DNA of 64,000 nucleotides, taken from contig NC_089492.1 of assembly GCF_036850765.1 (NCBI RefSeq), positions 180,870,106 through 180,934,105 of the forward strand, in the 5' to 3' direction. Made by a program: the position numbers and the translations under genes. The notes under the pieces are model-generated. The model ran no database searches. It was given only the letters and a program-made list of their open reading frames with translations, and was not told where the DNA came from. This DNA is from Saccopteryx bilineata. Taxonomy: Eukaryota; Chordata; Mammalia; Chiroptera; Emballonuridae. Of this stretch, positions 11,598-23,400 are shown one piece after another (within the stretch, counting starts at the first letter, position 1; every line of letters starts with the position of its first letter).

Positions 11598-11906
11598 GAT
11601 AATGTCATTAATAGTATGAAAGATCCTCCTACTAGTAATTTTAAAGATTTAATTTGGTTTTCTTTAAAATTTTCCGTATTTTATTTATGATGTTCAATTT
11701 TTTACTTCATATGGTATGCCTTTAAATTTTTATAATTGGCCAACTAGTTTTTACAATACCATTTATTACAAATTATTTTACTTTCTCATTTGTTCTGATA
11801 TTTCCTTTTGGTTTAATATATGATTAAATTTATTGGGGGATATTCCACTTTAGTAATCCATATCTTTGTTTTCCATGATGTTTTAATTAATGTTTTATGA
11901 AGTGTT

Positions 11907-12179
11907 ATTTATTTATTTATTTTAAAAAAATTTTTTACAGAGACAGAGAGAGATTCAGAGAGAGGGATAGATAGGAACAGACAGACAGGAACGGAGAGAG
12001 ATGAGAAGCATCAATCATTAGTTTTCGTGGCAACACCTTAGTTGTTCATTGATTGCTTTCTCATATGTGCCTTGACCACAGGCCTTCAGCAGACCGAATA
12101 TCCCCTTGCTGGAGCCAGTGACTTTGGGTCCAAGCTGGTGAGCTTTGCTCAAACCAGATGAGCCCGTGCTCAAGCAGGC
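11907..12179 (-). mobile_element. SINE, long type, reverse, 5'-truncated, with target duplication
   Basis: The tail is T-rich at 11907-11938, followed by 'agacagacaggaacggagag' and the conserved 'attgattgctttctcatatg'. The inverted body stops after 'gtgctcaagcaggc' and lacks the tRNA-like head. A perfect 10-bp repeat, atgaagtgtt, flanks it at 11897-11906 and 12180-12189. The loss of the head is therefore a 5' truncation at insertion, not later damage. Confidence 0.85.
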
Positions 12180-12244
12180 ATGAAGTGTTTTAATATTTGA
12201 TAGGGCTAGACTACCCTCTCCTCTGCCTTTTAAAAAAAATATAT

Positions 12245-12402
12245 GACCAAAGTTGTGATATCAGGGCGGGGGGAGATAGGAGAGGGTAGAGGGGGGATAA
12301 ATGGTGATGGAAAGAGACTTGACTTTGGGTGCTGAACACACCGTCCTGATACCTATATACTTTTATTAATTAGTGTCACCCCAATAAATTTAATAAAGGA
12401 AA
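12245..12402 (+). mobile_element. L1 3' end fragment
   Basis: A G-rich tract (12265-12298) is followed by 'gacttgactttgggtg', then 'attagtgtcaccccaataaa' and an A-rich end. This is the same kind of 3' terminus as the large L1, seen here on the + strand and severely 5'-truncated. Confidence 0.75.
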
Positions 12403-12489
12403 AATCCATTAGCTTTTTTCATCCTTTTTTATATCCCATGATCTTTGAAAAATTGAAAAAAACTTGTTTTTTCATCATATTTTTATATA

Positions 12490-13039
12490 AGGTCTACCGG
12501 AAAGTTCTGTCCATTTCTATCACAAGTTTCGACACGTAAGCACATGTTTATTTGGCGCATATGTGCCTCTCTATTTTTATCATTTAATGTATACATACTG
12601 ACGTAGCAAATTAAAACAAAGTTGATTCACGTTAGTCTTATGTGTGAAGCTATAGTGTACCCATGGCTACTGATAAAGTTCATTTACGCCACTGTAATTT
12701 TTATGAATTTCAGCAAGGAAGAAATGCTACAGAAGCATGTCTGTCGCATCCACCATATTCCCCGGACTTAGCACCCTCCGACTATCACTTGTTTTTGTCC
12801 TTACAAAATTTTTTGAAGGGCAAAAAATTCAAGAATGAAGAAGATATCAAACAAGCACTGGTTCAATTTTTTGCATCAAAAGATAAAACATTTTTCAAAA
12901 ATGGGATATACAAATTGTCCTCACGCTGGCAAGAAATCATTAATAATAATGGCAATTATATTATTTAATAAAGTTTATTGAGGGTAAGAAAAATTTGTAT
13001 TTTTTATTTCAAAAACGGATAGAACTTTCCGGTAGACCT
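12490..13039 (+). mobile_element. Internally deleted mariner transposon
   Basis: Terminal inverted repeats are clear: aggtctaccggaaagttct at 12490-12508 and its complement agaactttccggtagacct at 13021-13039. Similarity extends about 10 bp further inward with mismatches. A TA dinucleotide flanks each end (12488-12489 and 13040-13041), as expected for mariner. Total length is 550 bp against about 1.3 kb for a complete element, so most of the transposase gene is missing. It is a non-autonomous derivative that could have been moved in trans. Confidence 0.92.
12663..12968 (+). pseudogene. Mariner transposase remnant, N- and C-terminal parts fused in frame
   Basis: A 101-residue open frame starts at an ATG in good context. 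Its first 27 or so residues look like the mariner transposase N-terminus (MATDKVHLRHCNFYEFQQGR), part of the first helix-turn-helix. The sequence then jumps to the C-terminal catalytic end with HPPYSPDLAPSDYHLF, which carries the third Asp of the D,D34D triad, and runs to a natural stop. The first two catalytic Asp and most of the DNA-binding region are gone, so it cannot be a working transposase. The junction lies near the codons for TEACL. Confidence 0.88.
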
Positions 13040-13086
13040 TATATTTTACAATTTTAGTTCTTTTGTTAATTTCTGTAATATGTATA

Positions 13087-13295
13087 CTTTTTTAAAAATT
13101 TTTTTCTTTTTTTTAAATTTATTCATTTTAGAGAGGAGAGGGAGAGACAGAGACAAGAGACAGAGAGAGAAGGGGGGAGGAGCTGGAAGCATCAACTCCC
13201 ATATGTGCCTTGACCAGGCAAGCCCAGGGTTTTGAACCGGCGACCTCAGCATTTCCAGGTTGACGCTTTATCCACTGTGCCACCACAGGTCAGGC
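13087..13295 (-). mobile_element. SINE, 'cctgacctgtggtgg' type, reverse, with target duplication
   Basis: This is a near-identical relative of the copy at 1237: GA tract, 'gaggagctggaagcatcaac', inverted head 'ccaccacaggtcaggc'. A perfect 14-bp duplication, ctgtaatatgtata, lies at 13073-13086 and 13296-13309. The insertion is only about 50 bp from the end of the mariner. Confidence 0.9.
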
Positions 13296-13309
13296 CTGTA
13301 ATATGTATA

Positions 13310-15370
13310 ATTTTGAATAAAGTTATTCATTTCATTGATATTTCAAAATGTGTTAGCATCTATTTAGGCAAAGTTTTTCTTAGTCCTCTTAGGGTCTTTC
13401 ACTGGGTCTGATAATGACAGATAAAGAGGACTAAAGCACACAGATCTGTTTAATCTAAGTGTTATGTGACATGGGGCCTTAAGGAAAGGAAGGCCTGAGG
13501 AACAGACTTGAGTATTGGGATGCGGTTGGATGGAGAGTGCGCAGTAGTGGAGGTGACAGATTAGGGGTGTAAGGTGACTGTAGAAAGCTAGAGACTTAAC
13601 AAGGCCCACGTGCTAGGCTTCTCACGGGCCCCTCTGCCTTGGCGTAAGGGCGCACCTTTCCTCAGTGCAGGGAGGGCACCACTTTCATGAGGGTCTTATG
13701 ACCTGTTTCAAGGGAGAGAGTCAGCAGGAATGTCAGAGTGACCTTACTTCTGTCATTTTCTCAGAAGACTTCAATTTTAAATACTCAATATGCCAAGGTG
13801 TCACATTTTGGGGTAGCATGTCCTGAACTCCATCATTAGCCACATATTTTTACATCTGTTTTGCATGTGTTGGCATACCCTCTGTCATATCTCACTTTGG
13901 GAATGTTTACTTTTTTCTCTTAGTATTTATTTGCCAGAGTTTTGTTTATTAGTTTTCAATACCAGTGTGATTTTACATTGTTTACATGAGTGTCTAAATG
14001 AAAGTGATGGGAAACCTCTTCATGTTGTCTCTGGAAAGGGGGAGGATGAGAACATAGCCTTGGTTAGATCTGGGGTTCAGGACAAAGAATAGATCTGATC
14101 CCCTTGTTTTTGTCTCCTGCTCTATGAAGCCACCAAGCCACTGAGCAAAGACTGGGAAGGGGCTCCACAGAGTGGGCTGTGGAGGAGACACCCGAGGGCA
14201 CTCGTCTCATCACTAAAGATGATCTTCAGTCACGTATTTGGTTGTTGCTGGAGATCTTCCTTTTCCGATAATTGCATAGATATTTTTAAAAGAGTTAAGG
14301 AGAAGGCATTCCTGTCATTTTCACAAATTGTGCCAGCTTCCCTATCACACACACATAGTGTATAAACATTTGTACAAAGTAAAAGTTTGAATGAAGTGGG
14401 TGCACAGAAAGAGTTCACCTTGAGCATTGGTTCTTCGAGCCTGGTCCTTTGACCCCAGGCATCAGCAGCGCCTGGGGATTGGTTGCAAATGCAGATCCTC
14501 TGTGCCCACCAGTTACTGAACCGGAAACTCAGGTGTGTGGCCCATCAGTCTGTGCTCACCAGCTCTGGAGGTGATTCTGCTGCCACTGAAGGTGGAGAGC
14601 CAGTGGCCTACTTTCTTTATAACCCCTTTGAATAAATTCTTTAATAGCAGGTTTATCCTTATTTTCCAGAGTCTTTTATGTAGTAACAACAGAAAAAAAC
14701 ATTTTTGGAGTTTGAAAGGATTCCTGTAGAGAGCTGAACCTCTTCCCTTCAACCCCTCTCAAATAATTGTTATTGAGTAGGTCAGTATCCTGAGTAAAAT
14801 TCAGAAAAGTTTAAGATGTGACTTAAATATTCTAGGAAATTGACAATTGTCTAAATATCCATAACACAGAGCTCTGGCCTGGAATTTTTCAGTCTTATAA
14901 GAAAAAAATGGAAATCACTCAGAGAATGGGATAACATGAAATAGGCTTCCTATTTTATATATTTTATATTTATATGTATGTTTTATATGTATATTTATAT
15001 ATTTTTTATAGTATTGTTTCTATAAAATATCTTTGTCAGCATATCACAGAATAGCTCTTTCACTGGAGCTGAACCACTCCTTGAAGCGGTGACTCATCCT
15101 GTCCACTTAGTTACCTGTTGATACCCTGTGGGAAGTGCGGTGGTCTTGATGCTGCCAGAGCTCATCTCAGGTCACTGAGCTCTATCATCAACCTCAGACC
15201 TTTGATCTTGAACAGGATAATAAATCCTGAAGCCTCTGGCCACAGATTGAGTGTATTTCTCATTTATCCATTAATTTTAAGCTTTTTGGTTCTGATCATT
15301 CTTTAAGCAATAACATGATCAGGAAAATGAATACAAAAATACCATTAGGATTTTGAGATATTACCATTTA
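13310..15370. other. Intronic DNA, no gene or clear repeat
   Basis: About 2 kb of mixed-composition sequence shows no exon-like frame and no repeat family I can name. An AT-rich run of repeating 'tttatat' motifs lies at 14951-15012. The few open frames are short and without familiar motifs. Confidence 0.6.
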
Positions 15371-15495
15371 CACCTTACCTGTGGTGGCACAGTGGATAAA
15401 GTGTCAACCTGGAATGCTGAAGTCGCCAGTTTGAAACCCTGGGCTTGCCTGGTCAAGGCACATACGGGAGTTGATGCTTCCTGTTCCTCCCCTCA

Positions 15496-15539
<44 letters not shown>

Positions 15540-15600
15540 CCTCCCTCCCTCCTTCCCTCTCTCCCACCCCTTTCTAAAATAAGAAAGCCTTTAAAATAAA
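15371..15600 (+). mobile_element. SINE, 'cctgacctgtggtgg' type, with expanded CT tract
   Basis: The head 'ttacctgtggtggcac' and the body to 'ggtcaaggcacatacgggag' match the family. The pyrimidine region has grown into a pure (CT)n run of about 40 bp at 15499-15537, then CCCT-rich sequence and an A-rich end. Confidence 0.85.
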
Positions 15601-16957
15601 ATTGAAATATTACTGTCTAATTCAAAAGGTCTTAAATTTCTTACTGCTAATCTGATTTTCATATAATTTTACCAAAAAATAGGCAGGATTTGGGATTACC
15701 TCTTCCTTCCCCAATGAAAAGGTAATAAAAATAAAAATATATTAAAGAACTGAAAGTGGCCTTCTTATGGGTATCATCCAGACCTCCCCTCCTACTTAGC
15801 CGATGGGTAGTCCGAGGAGGAAGGGAGGGTGAAGGGTGTGGCTCAGGCCGCAGCCACATGGGCCATGCAGGCTGCCACACCCCCCCCCCAAAGATAAGGC
15901 ACAGCTGAGCATCCCCACCTTACTTTTCAGCAGACCTTGTACACATTGTGTTTCCACAGTACCAGTTTGCTAATATAGTCTAGATAGTGGTCATTTCCTT
16001 CAGAGTGGTTGATGGAAATTTTTAAAGTGTCCCAGAAGTTTAGTTACTAGAATAGTGTTTGTTTCCTGTGACATGGATTTAGGAAACAGCTGTTGACTAG
16101 CTGCTCAGAAGGGCTGAACATTGTGAAGTATCTTGAGGAATTGCCATGAGTTCTGTGTTGTCTGAAAGTTATTTATTCTGACTATTTGAGAAACCGGCCA
16201 TTATTCTAAACCACTCTATTTTAGGTAAGGACTATCCTTTCTTAGTTGCATGTAAGAGAAAATAAGTACCATTTCATTCTTGATAAATGTGTGGGGGAGT
16301 ATGTGGTGTGCTGGAAGGAGAGGAATAGAAGTTCTATAGAAGGTCATTTCACTTTCTTTTTAAAAATGTGTTAACAACTTGAGCATGCACAGGAGAATTA
16401 ATTTTTGACATACCAATTATGAAGAATAAGGGCTCTATAATACTTTAGAATACTCATAGAAATTCTTTAAGATATAAATTAATTTTAAGTCTGTCTTAGA
16501 AACTATTTGTAAAAGTTAAACAAAAATTTTTAAAACTGTAGAAATATAGGGCACAGAAGTTACTTTAAAAATCTATATATAAAAACCCCAATTATAGAAT
16601 AATATTATTTTAAGGTATCTATTTGGTCTGACCTGAGACAGTTTGTATTCATTTTTTTAAGGTGAGGGCAGGAGGTAGGGGAGACTTTAAAAATGATTGA
16701 AATTGTCTTATTTTGAAAACTAATTTAAAGTAGAAATAAAACATAGCTGTTAAATAGTAAAAATACAGAATTGGTGGGCTTTAAACCTAGAAGAAAATCT
16801 TGCTGTATTGTATATTTGGTCATTGTCTAGAAGTTCTCTGTTCCTGAATAGATTTTTTTAAATTAGATGTTTTACTTCATCCAAATATAAAGAAAATTAC
16901 AGTAGGGGAAAGAAAGAAATATTTCAGGAACTAAAAGAACCTATAGAAAAGAAGCAG
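15601..16957. other. Intronic DNA, no gene seen
   Basis: No exon or named repeat is evident. A poly-C run lies at 15881-15890. The rest is AT-rich and carries no long open frame. Confidence 0.55.
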
Positions 16958-17112
16958 TTATTGGACATAGCTCAGTTGGTTAGAGTATCATCCTGATCTT
17001 CCAGTGTTGTGAATTCGATCCCTGTTCAGGATACATAGAAGATTTAACCAATAAATGCATAGATAAGTGGAACAAATTGATGTTTCTCTCTAAAATCAGT
17101 AAATAAAAATTG
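16958..17112 (+). mobile_element. Ves-type SINE
   Basis: The tRNA-like A box 'tagctcagttggttagag' and B box 'gaattcgatccctgttcagg' are well kept. The short body ends 'gatgtttctctctaaaatca' and an A-rich tail. This is the classical short Ves layout, different from the long GC-rich copy at 22078. Confidence 0.82.
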
Positions 17113-17247
17113 AAAGAAAGAGAGGGAGAGAAAAAATGAGAGAGAAAGGAAAGAGAAAGAAAGAAGGAAGAAAGAGAAAGAAAAGAAAGGAAGAAAGAAA
17201 GAAAGAAAGAAAGAAAGGAAGAAGAGAGAGAGAGAGAAAGAAAGAAG
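17113..17247. repeat. Purine-rich (GAAA)n / (GA)n tract
   Basis: About 135 bp are almost entirely A and G on the + strand, with GAAA units dominant. The tract directly follows the A-rich SINE tail and probably grew from it. The Phe/Ser/Leu-rich frames on the other strand are only translations of this tract. Confidence 0.92.
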
Positions 17248-17339
17248 TATAAGAGGAAGTTTAAACTTGTTCCTAATGGATACATACCACATACTCTGGG
17301 GAAAAGGAGGACAGGAATCAAGATTCCCTGTGTTACAGT

Positions 17340-18145
17340 TAGTAGGTCTTACCACATGCTGGCAAGGGTGTGCAGGAAGGAGTCACCCAGACATACATTG
17401 ATGATGAGGATAGAAAAATGGCACAGCCACTCTGAAAAGGAGTTGGCAGTTCCTTTCCAAATTAAACAATGCACTTACCATATGACCCAGCAATTGCATT
17501 CTTGTACATTTATCTGAGAGAAATGGCTTATTTTTATGTAGGAACTGGTTGGTACACAAATGATCATAGCAGTTATATTCATAATAGCCAATAGTGAATG
17601 AATGAATTCAGTGAGTGAGTGGCTAAACAAACCAGTATATCTATACCATGGAATCCTACTCAGCAAGAAAAGGGAACAAATTATCAGTCCATGCAACAAC
17701 TTCAAAGAACCTCAAGGAAATTTTACCAAGTGAAAAAAGCCAATCTAAAAAAAAAAAAAAGCGCCAATCTCAAAAGGGCATGTTTATGTAAAATGTGAGA
17801 AATAACATAATCATAGATTATGGGGGAAGGAAGGGTATGGGTTATAAGAAGGGGCTGTAGTACATAGCCTTGTGGTTGTTACACAAGGCTGCATGTACAT
17901 AAGACGGCCCACAGCTCCCCTGCCCCCCACAGACACACTCCCACAAGTGCTGTGTGCCTGGTGAAGTCTGCACAAGGTCTGCGTACTGCAGCAGTATAAA
18001 CTGGTATCAACTGTTTGGGTTTTGATATTGTCCCGTCACTATGTGAGATGTTAGCGCTATAGAAGTTCGGGATGGCTGCACAGGACTCATGACAACATCC
18101 TATGAACCTATAACTGTTCCAAGATAAAAAGTTAAAAACAACTCT
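17340..18145 (+). mobile_element. Ancient L1 3' end (L1M-like)
   Basis: Phrases typical of old mammalian L1 ORF2/3'UTR occur in order: 'accatatgacccagcaattg', 'catagcagttatattcataa', 'taccatggaatcctactcag' and 'tataactgttccaagataaa'. Divergence is high and all frames are broken. An A-run at 17747-17760 may mark a small later insertion. Confidence 0.75.
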
Positions 18146-21100
18146 TCCAGTGGTACAAAAAAATATAAGATTGATTATAATAATTTCATATAGTTCAAGG
18201 AAAAAAGAAAACCTGATGCATGTAAACCCAAGTGTTAGTTGTGGTCATCTGTTTTTGGTGATTTTAGAGGGATTTTTAAAACTTCTGTCATTCTGATAGA
18301 TTTTAGTATTGTCTTTTATTGGTCCTGTAGTTTGACAGCCGGTTGGCAGTGAAGTTTTTATCAAAAACAGTTTGGAAAGATACCTATTTAATACTTCTAT
18401 TTCGATATGTATAGAGATTTCACAGTTCTCCGCTGATCATGTCACCATGTATTTTAGTATCACAAAATTCATACTCCAACAACATATAAACTGTATTGTC
18501 AACATTTAAATCCTAAGTTTTAAGTTTATTCTTAGTCTTGGTTATTTATCTTGAAGAAAAATTCTCTTAATTTTTAATAAAGATTACCAGAATTTTTCTG
18601 AACTCGTTTAAATTTTATTGTTTCTTTTTTCTCATTAAAGAGATTCCCATGAACTCTTAGCCGAGAGAGTGACCTGGTTTCCCTCACGTGTTCTCCCCTG
18701 CCTCCCAGCAGCTTGGGGGCCATCTTCAGGCCTTACCACCTCGCTGTCTTTAGTACTTAGTAGCTGTGTTTAAAGGCTTAGTTATGGAATAGGTTGAAAT
18801 GGTTCCTAAAATTAGCTTGATGGATTTTTAAAAATATTTTTTGTATTGTGTGGAACCCTTATGCCCCATTAGAACACATAATAGAGAATTGATTATGCCA
18901 TCTTCAATGGTAGTAGGTTTTTATGTTGTGTTGAGTAACTTATCCATTGGAAACTGGTAGTGGGGGCGGAAGTGGAAGTTGCAGTCTGATCAGCTGAGCG
19001 ATGACCTGGGTTGAAGCAAAGGAAGCACAGATCCGCTTGACAATGGAGTGAAATGATTACTCTTAACTCCTGGTAGAAAACTACTACAGTTCTGTCATAG
19101 TTTTTTTCTTTCTCATCTTAAGGCTATGTTTTGAAGTTCTATAAATCTCCGTACTTGTTTGCTTTCCTTAGTTTAATAAATGACATCTTAAATGTGAACA
19201 AGGCATCATTTTTTTCTTGTAGAAAATTCTCCATACTTTATATTTTTCCATAGTCATTCTAAAATTCACATGCTTTTTAATCTCTAGATTTGAAATATTC
19301 CCTCACACGTTCTTCCATCACTTGGCCATTCCCAAATGTGGCTATTTCTTGGCAAGAACTGTGCTGCTGATTCCAGGGTGAGCGGCAGAATTAGAGCGCT
19401 TTCACTTGGGCGTGTAGTGAGGGTGATCTTCCCAGCGGCAGAGCAGGGCAGTTGAGTGAGGTGTGCCAGGTGCTTTTCATCTTGTCCTGCATGCAGAGCT
19501 GGTATGGAAGCAGAAGCCCTGCACAGTGGTCACCCTGGGCAGAGAAGGGCTCCGAAGCTCAATGAGATACAGCAGTTGGAACTATTTCAAACTCCTGTAT
19601 AACGTGTTTTAAAACTTCAAAACTATTTTCTTCTTTTTTTTTAAGTCATCTTAAGTGTCCTGATCCAAACCTCCCCTTTTATGAGGGCTGAGACATGATT
19701 AGATTTCGTTCTGATACAGAAAACCTAAAATAAAAAACCAGTGGACTTACAATTGAGAAACAGGAGAGAATTGAACTTTTGAAGCAGAAGTCTTGAGAAG
19801 AAGGAGTTTTCAAGTTACATAACTATTTCTCTATATATAGGAAATCTAAATTCAATTGGTACAACATATTTTTTAATGAAAACCCCTTTGATGATTTCTA
19901 CATTGATCTTTGTTTTTGAGCTGCTTATTCTGGAATTATTTTTTAATGATTCATTGTACTTTGAAGTGTATGACGCATCCTTAATCTATTTTAAGGTTGA
20001 CTTGTTCTAATGTACTTGGCAGCCATGAAACAGTTGAATGGATAGCTTGACAGCCAAAGTGAAACAAATGAAAAGGCATCCCCCTCAGTCCTTTTTTTTC
20101 TGCTCTTCTGAGTGCATGCTACTTCCTTGTGGATTGTGAAGGGCACTGAAAGGTGGCCAGCTCTGAAGTGTCTGAGCAGGGCAGGGTTAGGGTGATCCTC
20201 AGCATTTGTACTCTAACAGGTTCATGGTCATGTTTCATACATTTTCTTTCTAAGAATCTGCTGCTTTAAACAGTACTGCTGTTAATACTAGCTTTCAGCT
20301 ATTGGCAGTGCTGTGTGGCGATGCATGTGTTACCTCGTGTAATCCTGTTTACAGCCCTTTACCTTTCATGGGCAGAGGAGGAAGTTGAGACATAGTGAGA
20401 TTAGGTTAGTTATAGCTAGTGATAGATTTCCTGGCTTGGGCTTCTCTGGAACCACAGTTCGAGGTGAGAATTTTGCTGCAGGAAGTTTGTTTGGGAGGTG
20501 ATCCCAGGAACCAGGAGTGCAGGAGCAGAGTGCGAGCGAAGGAGGAAAACTCAATGAAGCGATGTTCTGTTCAAGTTGCTGCCGCAGCCAAGGGTCTATG
20601 GCTCCCCCGTGGTCTCTGAGGTTGTCAGACTGCCTCCTGGGAAACTTCTGTCACCCACTGGTGAAAGTTGCCTTAATTCCCCAGAACTTAGGGGTTAGGC
20701 TGACTTGTATAGGTTTCAGGATTTCAGGATTCAGAGACTACTCTGACCAGGAAAACATAGAGATGCACAGGCAAGGTCTTGCAGCGGGGCCTGTGGGCAC
20801 AGGAAGGAGATCACAGGAGGGCAGTTGAAACCAGAGGGAGGCTGAAGGGATGAGGCAGAGGCACCAGAAGCACCTGCTCAAAGAGAGGGGACCCCAGCCC
20901 AGACTGATTGCCCTTTTCAGGTTCCATCTCCCTGTAAATGAAGATAGGGGATGGGTGTGACATGGAAAAAACAGAGAACACACAAAGTGATTATGATAGT
21001 ACAAACAGAATATACATCATCAGTATTGATGATGTACAGTCCATATATATGTTCTTGGGAAGATTTACTGTCCTGTTTGTGTTGCTTTGGTTAATATAAG

Positions 21101-21220
21101 TTTATATGTCCTGCATATATGTAGATTATAACAGAAGAAGAATGCCCAGAATAGTCTAAGTATTGGAGACTATAGCCAATTTGGAATAAAAATATCCTCT
21201 GTTATTGAGTTTTTGAGCTA
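18146..21220. other. Intronic DNA; one MIR-like remnant
   Basis: About 3 kb have no recognisable exon. The stretch 20290-20420 resembles an old MIR SINE ('gggcagaggaggaagttgag' followed by 'agtgagattaggttag'). The rest shows no repeat I can name. Short frames at 20366-21004 on both strands show no protein motif. Confidence 0.5.
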
Positions 21221-21817
21221 CAGTGTGTCCATAAAGTCATGGTGCACTTTTGACCGGTCACAGGAAAGCAACAAAAGACGATAGAAATGTGAAATCTGCA
21301 CCAAATAAAAGGAAAACTCCCCCAGTTTCATACCTGTTCAGTGCAGTTCGATGTGGGCTCACGCACGGATTTTTTAGGGCTCCTTAGGTAGCTATCCCGT
21401 ATAGCCTCTACAGACTTGTCACTGACTGATGGCCTACCAGAACGGGGTTTCTCCACCAAACTGCGGGTGTCCTTCAACTGCTTATCCCACCGAGTAATGT
21501 TATTCCTATGTGGTGGCGCTTCGTTATAAATGCGCCAATATTTATGTTGCACTTTGGTCACGGATTCGAATTTAGCAAGCCACAGAACACACTGAACTTT
21601 CCTCTGTACTGTCCACATCTCAACTGGCATGGCCGTGGGCTGCTCCACTGTATACACGGTGTTACGTCATCATCTGTGCATGCGCACATGCTGCCACATC
21701 GTCCTACAGAAACTGGGAGGGTTTTCCTTTTATTTGGTGCAGATTTCACATTTCTATCGTCTTTTGTTGCTTTCCTGTGACTGGTCAAAAGTGCACCATG
21801 ACTTTACGGACACACTG
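21221..21817 (-). mobile_element. Non-autonomous mariner with ~112-bp inverted repeats
   Basis: The ends are cagtgtgtccataaagtcat at 21221 and the complement of cagtgtgtccgtaaagtcat at 21817. The inverted repeats continue for about 112 bp, to about 21333 and from about 21706, with only a few differences. TA flanks both ends (21219-21220 and 21818-21819). Total length is 597 bp. The centre keeps the start of a transposase gene on the - strand. The low divergence of the two arms argues for a relatively recent insertion. Confidence 0.92.
21328..21657 (-). pseudogene. Mariner-type transposase N-terminal fragment
   Basis: A 109-residue frame contains the helix-turn-helix DNA-binding region of a Tc/mariner transposase. 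Visible parts are VQRKVQCVLWLAKFESVTKV, then PPHRNNITRWDKQLKDT and the basic linker EKPRSGRPSVSD. All of the catalytic DDE/D part is missing. The frame ends inside the inner edge of the inverted repeat, so this is an internal-deletion remnant. Confidence 0.83.
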
Positions 21818-22077
21818 TATATCATGCCTACAGGATTATATAGAACTCAGAAGTTGTGAAGTATGGTGTTGGGTATTTGTGGGGTTGGGGAACCCAGACT
21901 GATCACATGGGGCTTGTAGACCATTGCTCATTGTAAGTACTGCTATGGTGGTTTTTTCTTGTTAAAAATCTCTTGGTAACATCCCAGTCTTTAATTGACA
22001 TGTACTTGACGTATAACATTGTATAAGTTTAAGGTGTACAACATGTTGATTTGGTACCTTTATATATTGCAATATGA

Positions 22078-22476
22078 GCCCTGGCTGGTTGGCTCAGCGG
22101 TAGAGCGTCGGCCTAGCGTGCGGAGGACCCGGGTTCGATTCCCGGCCAGGGCACACAGGAGAAGCGCACATTTGCTTCTCCACCCCTCCGCCGCGCTTTC
22201 CTCTCTGTCTCTCTCTTCCCCTCCCGCAGCCAAGGCTCCATTGGAGCAAAGATGGCCCGGGCGCTGGGGATGGCTCTGTGGCCTCTGCCCCAGGCGCTAG
22301 AGTGGCTCTGGTCGCAACATGGCGACGCCCAGGATGGGCAGAGCATCGCCCCCTGGTGGGCAGAGCGTCGCCCCTGGTGGGCGTGCCGGGTGGATCCCGG
22401 TCGGGCGCATGCGGGAGTCTGTCTGACTGTCTCTCCCTGTTTCCAGCTTCAGAAAAATGAAAAAAAAAAAAGATTT
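22078..22476 (+). mobile_element. Young long Ves-like SINE with perfect target duplication
   Basis: This is the best-preserved copy in the window. The head has an A box (tggctcagcggtagagcgtc) and a B box (ggttcgattcc). A GC-rich body of about 300 bp follows, with 'gatggcccgggcgctgggga' and two near-identical units around 'cccctggtgggcagagc' (22350-22385), then an A-rich tail. A perfect 15-bp duplication, tatattgcaatatga, lies at 22063-22077 and 22477-22491. It interrupts an older L1. Confidence 0.95.
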
Positions 22477-22591
22477 TATATTGCAATATGAATATCATCA
22501 TAGAGTTAGCTAACATCTCCATCACTTCACATAATTATCATTTCTTGTTTGTGGTGAGAATATTTAAGATGTAGTCTCTTAGAAACTTTAA

Positions 22592-22617
22592 TACACACAC
22601 ACACACACACACACACA
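22592..22617. repeat. (AC)n microsatellite
   Basis: About 13 AC units lie within the older L1 sequence. Confidence 0.93.
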
Positions 22618-23400
22618 TACACTACAATATTGTTGACTGTAGTCACAGCACTGTGCGTTAGCTCTCCTGAACTTCCTAATCTTCTCTCTGCAAGTTTGTA
22701 CTCTTTGGCCAGTGTTCCAGTCCCTTTCCCCCACATCCCCCAGCCCCAGTAACCACCATTCTACTCTCTGCTCTCTGTTTCTGTGAGATTCCATATAGAA
22801 ATGGTACCAGCCAGTGTTTGTCTTTCTCTTCTGGTTTATCTCAGTTTAATGCCCTCAAGGCCCATCTGTGTTGTCTCGGAGGCAGGATTTCCTTCTTTCT
22901 CATGGCTGAATGGTATTTCGTTGTATAAATGCACATCTTCGTCATCCATTCATCCACTGACAGACACTTAGGCTGTTTCCATATCTTGGCTATTGTGAAT
23001 AATGCTGCAGCAGTAAACATGGGTGTGCAGATATCTCTTTGATACTGTTTTCATTTCCTTTAGCTAAATACGCAGAAGTGGAATGGCTGGATCCTGTGGT
23101 AGCTCTATTTTTAATTTTTGAAGAGTCTTCATATTGGTTTCTATAGCAGCTGCACCAGTTTGCAGTACCACCAAGAGTGTATAGACATTCCCTTTACTCC
23201 ACATGCTTGTCAACTTGTTATTTCTTTTTTTTAAATAATAACCACCATAACAGATGTGAGGCAATATCTCTTTATGGTTTTGATTTGCATTTCCTTGATG
23301 CTTAGTGATGTTGAACATCTTTTCATGTGCCTGCTGGCCATTTTTATGTCATCTTTGGAAAAAATGTCTATTCAAATTCTTTGTGCATTTTTTAATCAGA

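Larger units (their letters stand above)
21980..23400 (-). mobile_element. Older L1 (L1MA-like) 3' region, split by a SINE
   Basis: The + strand reads the inverted 3' end ('ttgacatgtacttgacgtat', 'gtttaaggtgtacaacatg'). After the SINE at 22078-22476 it continues into ORF2 C-terminal sequence ('tggctgaatggtatttcgtt', 'aggctgtttccatatcttgg', 'tgatttgcatttccttgatg'). A complementary short frame at 23064-23318 still reads LPQDPAIPLL, an ORF2 tail signature. Confidence 0.82.

Noticed and set aside
16980..17355. Ser/Phe/Leu-rich frames that look like membrane proteins
   Set aside because: They translate a (GAAA)n purine tract read on the other strand and a SINE.
22083..22155. tRNA gene-like sequence with A and B boxes
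   Set aside because: It is the head of a SINE with target duplication and poly-A tail; no proper cloverleaf with acceptor-stem pairing was evident.
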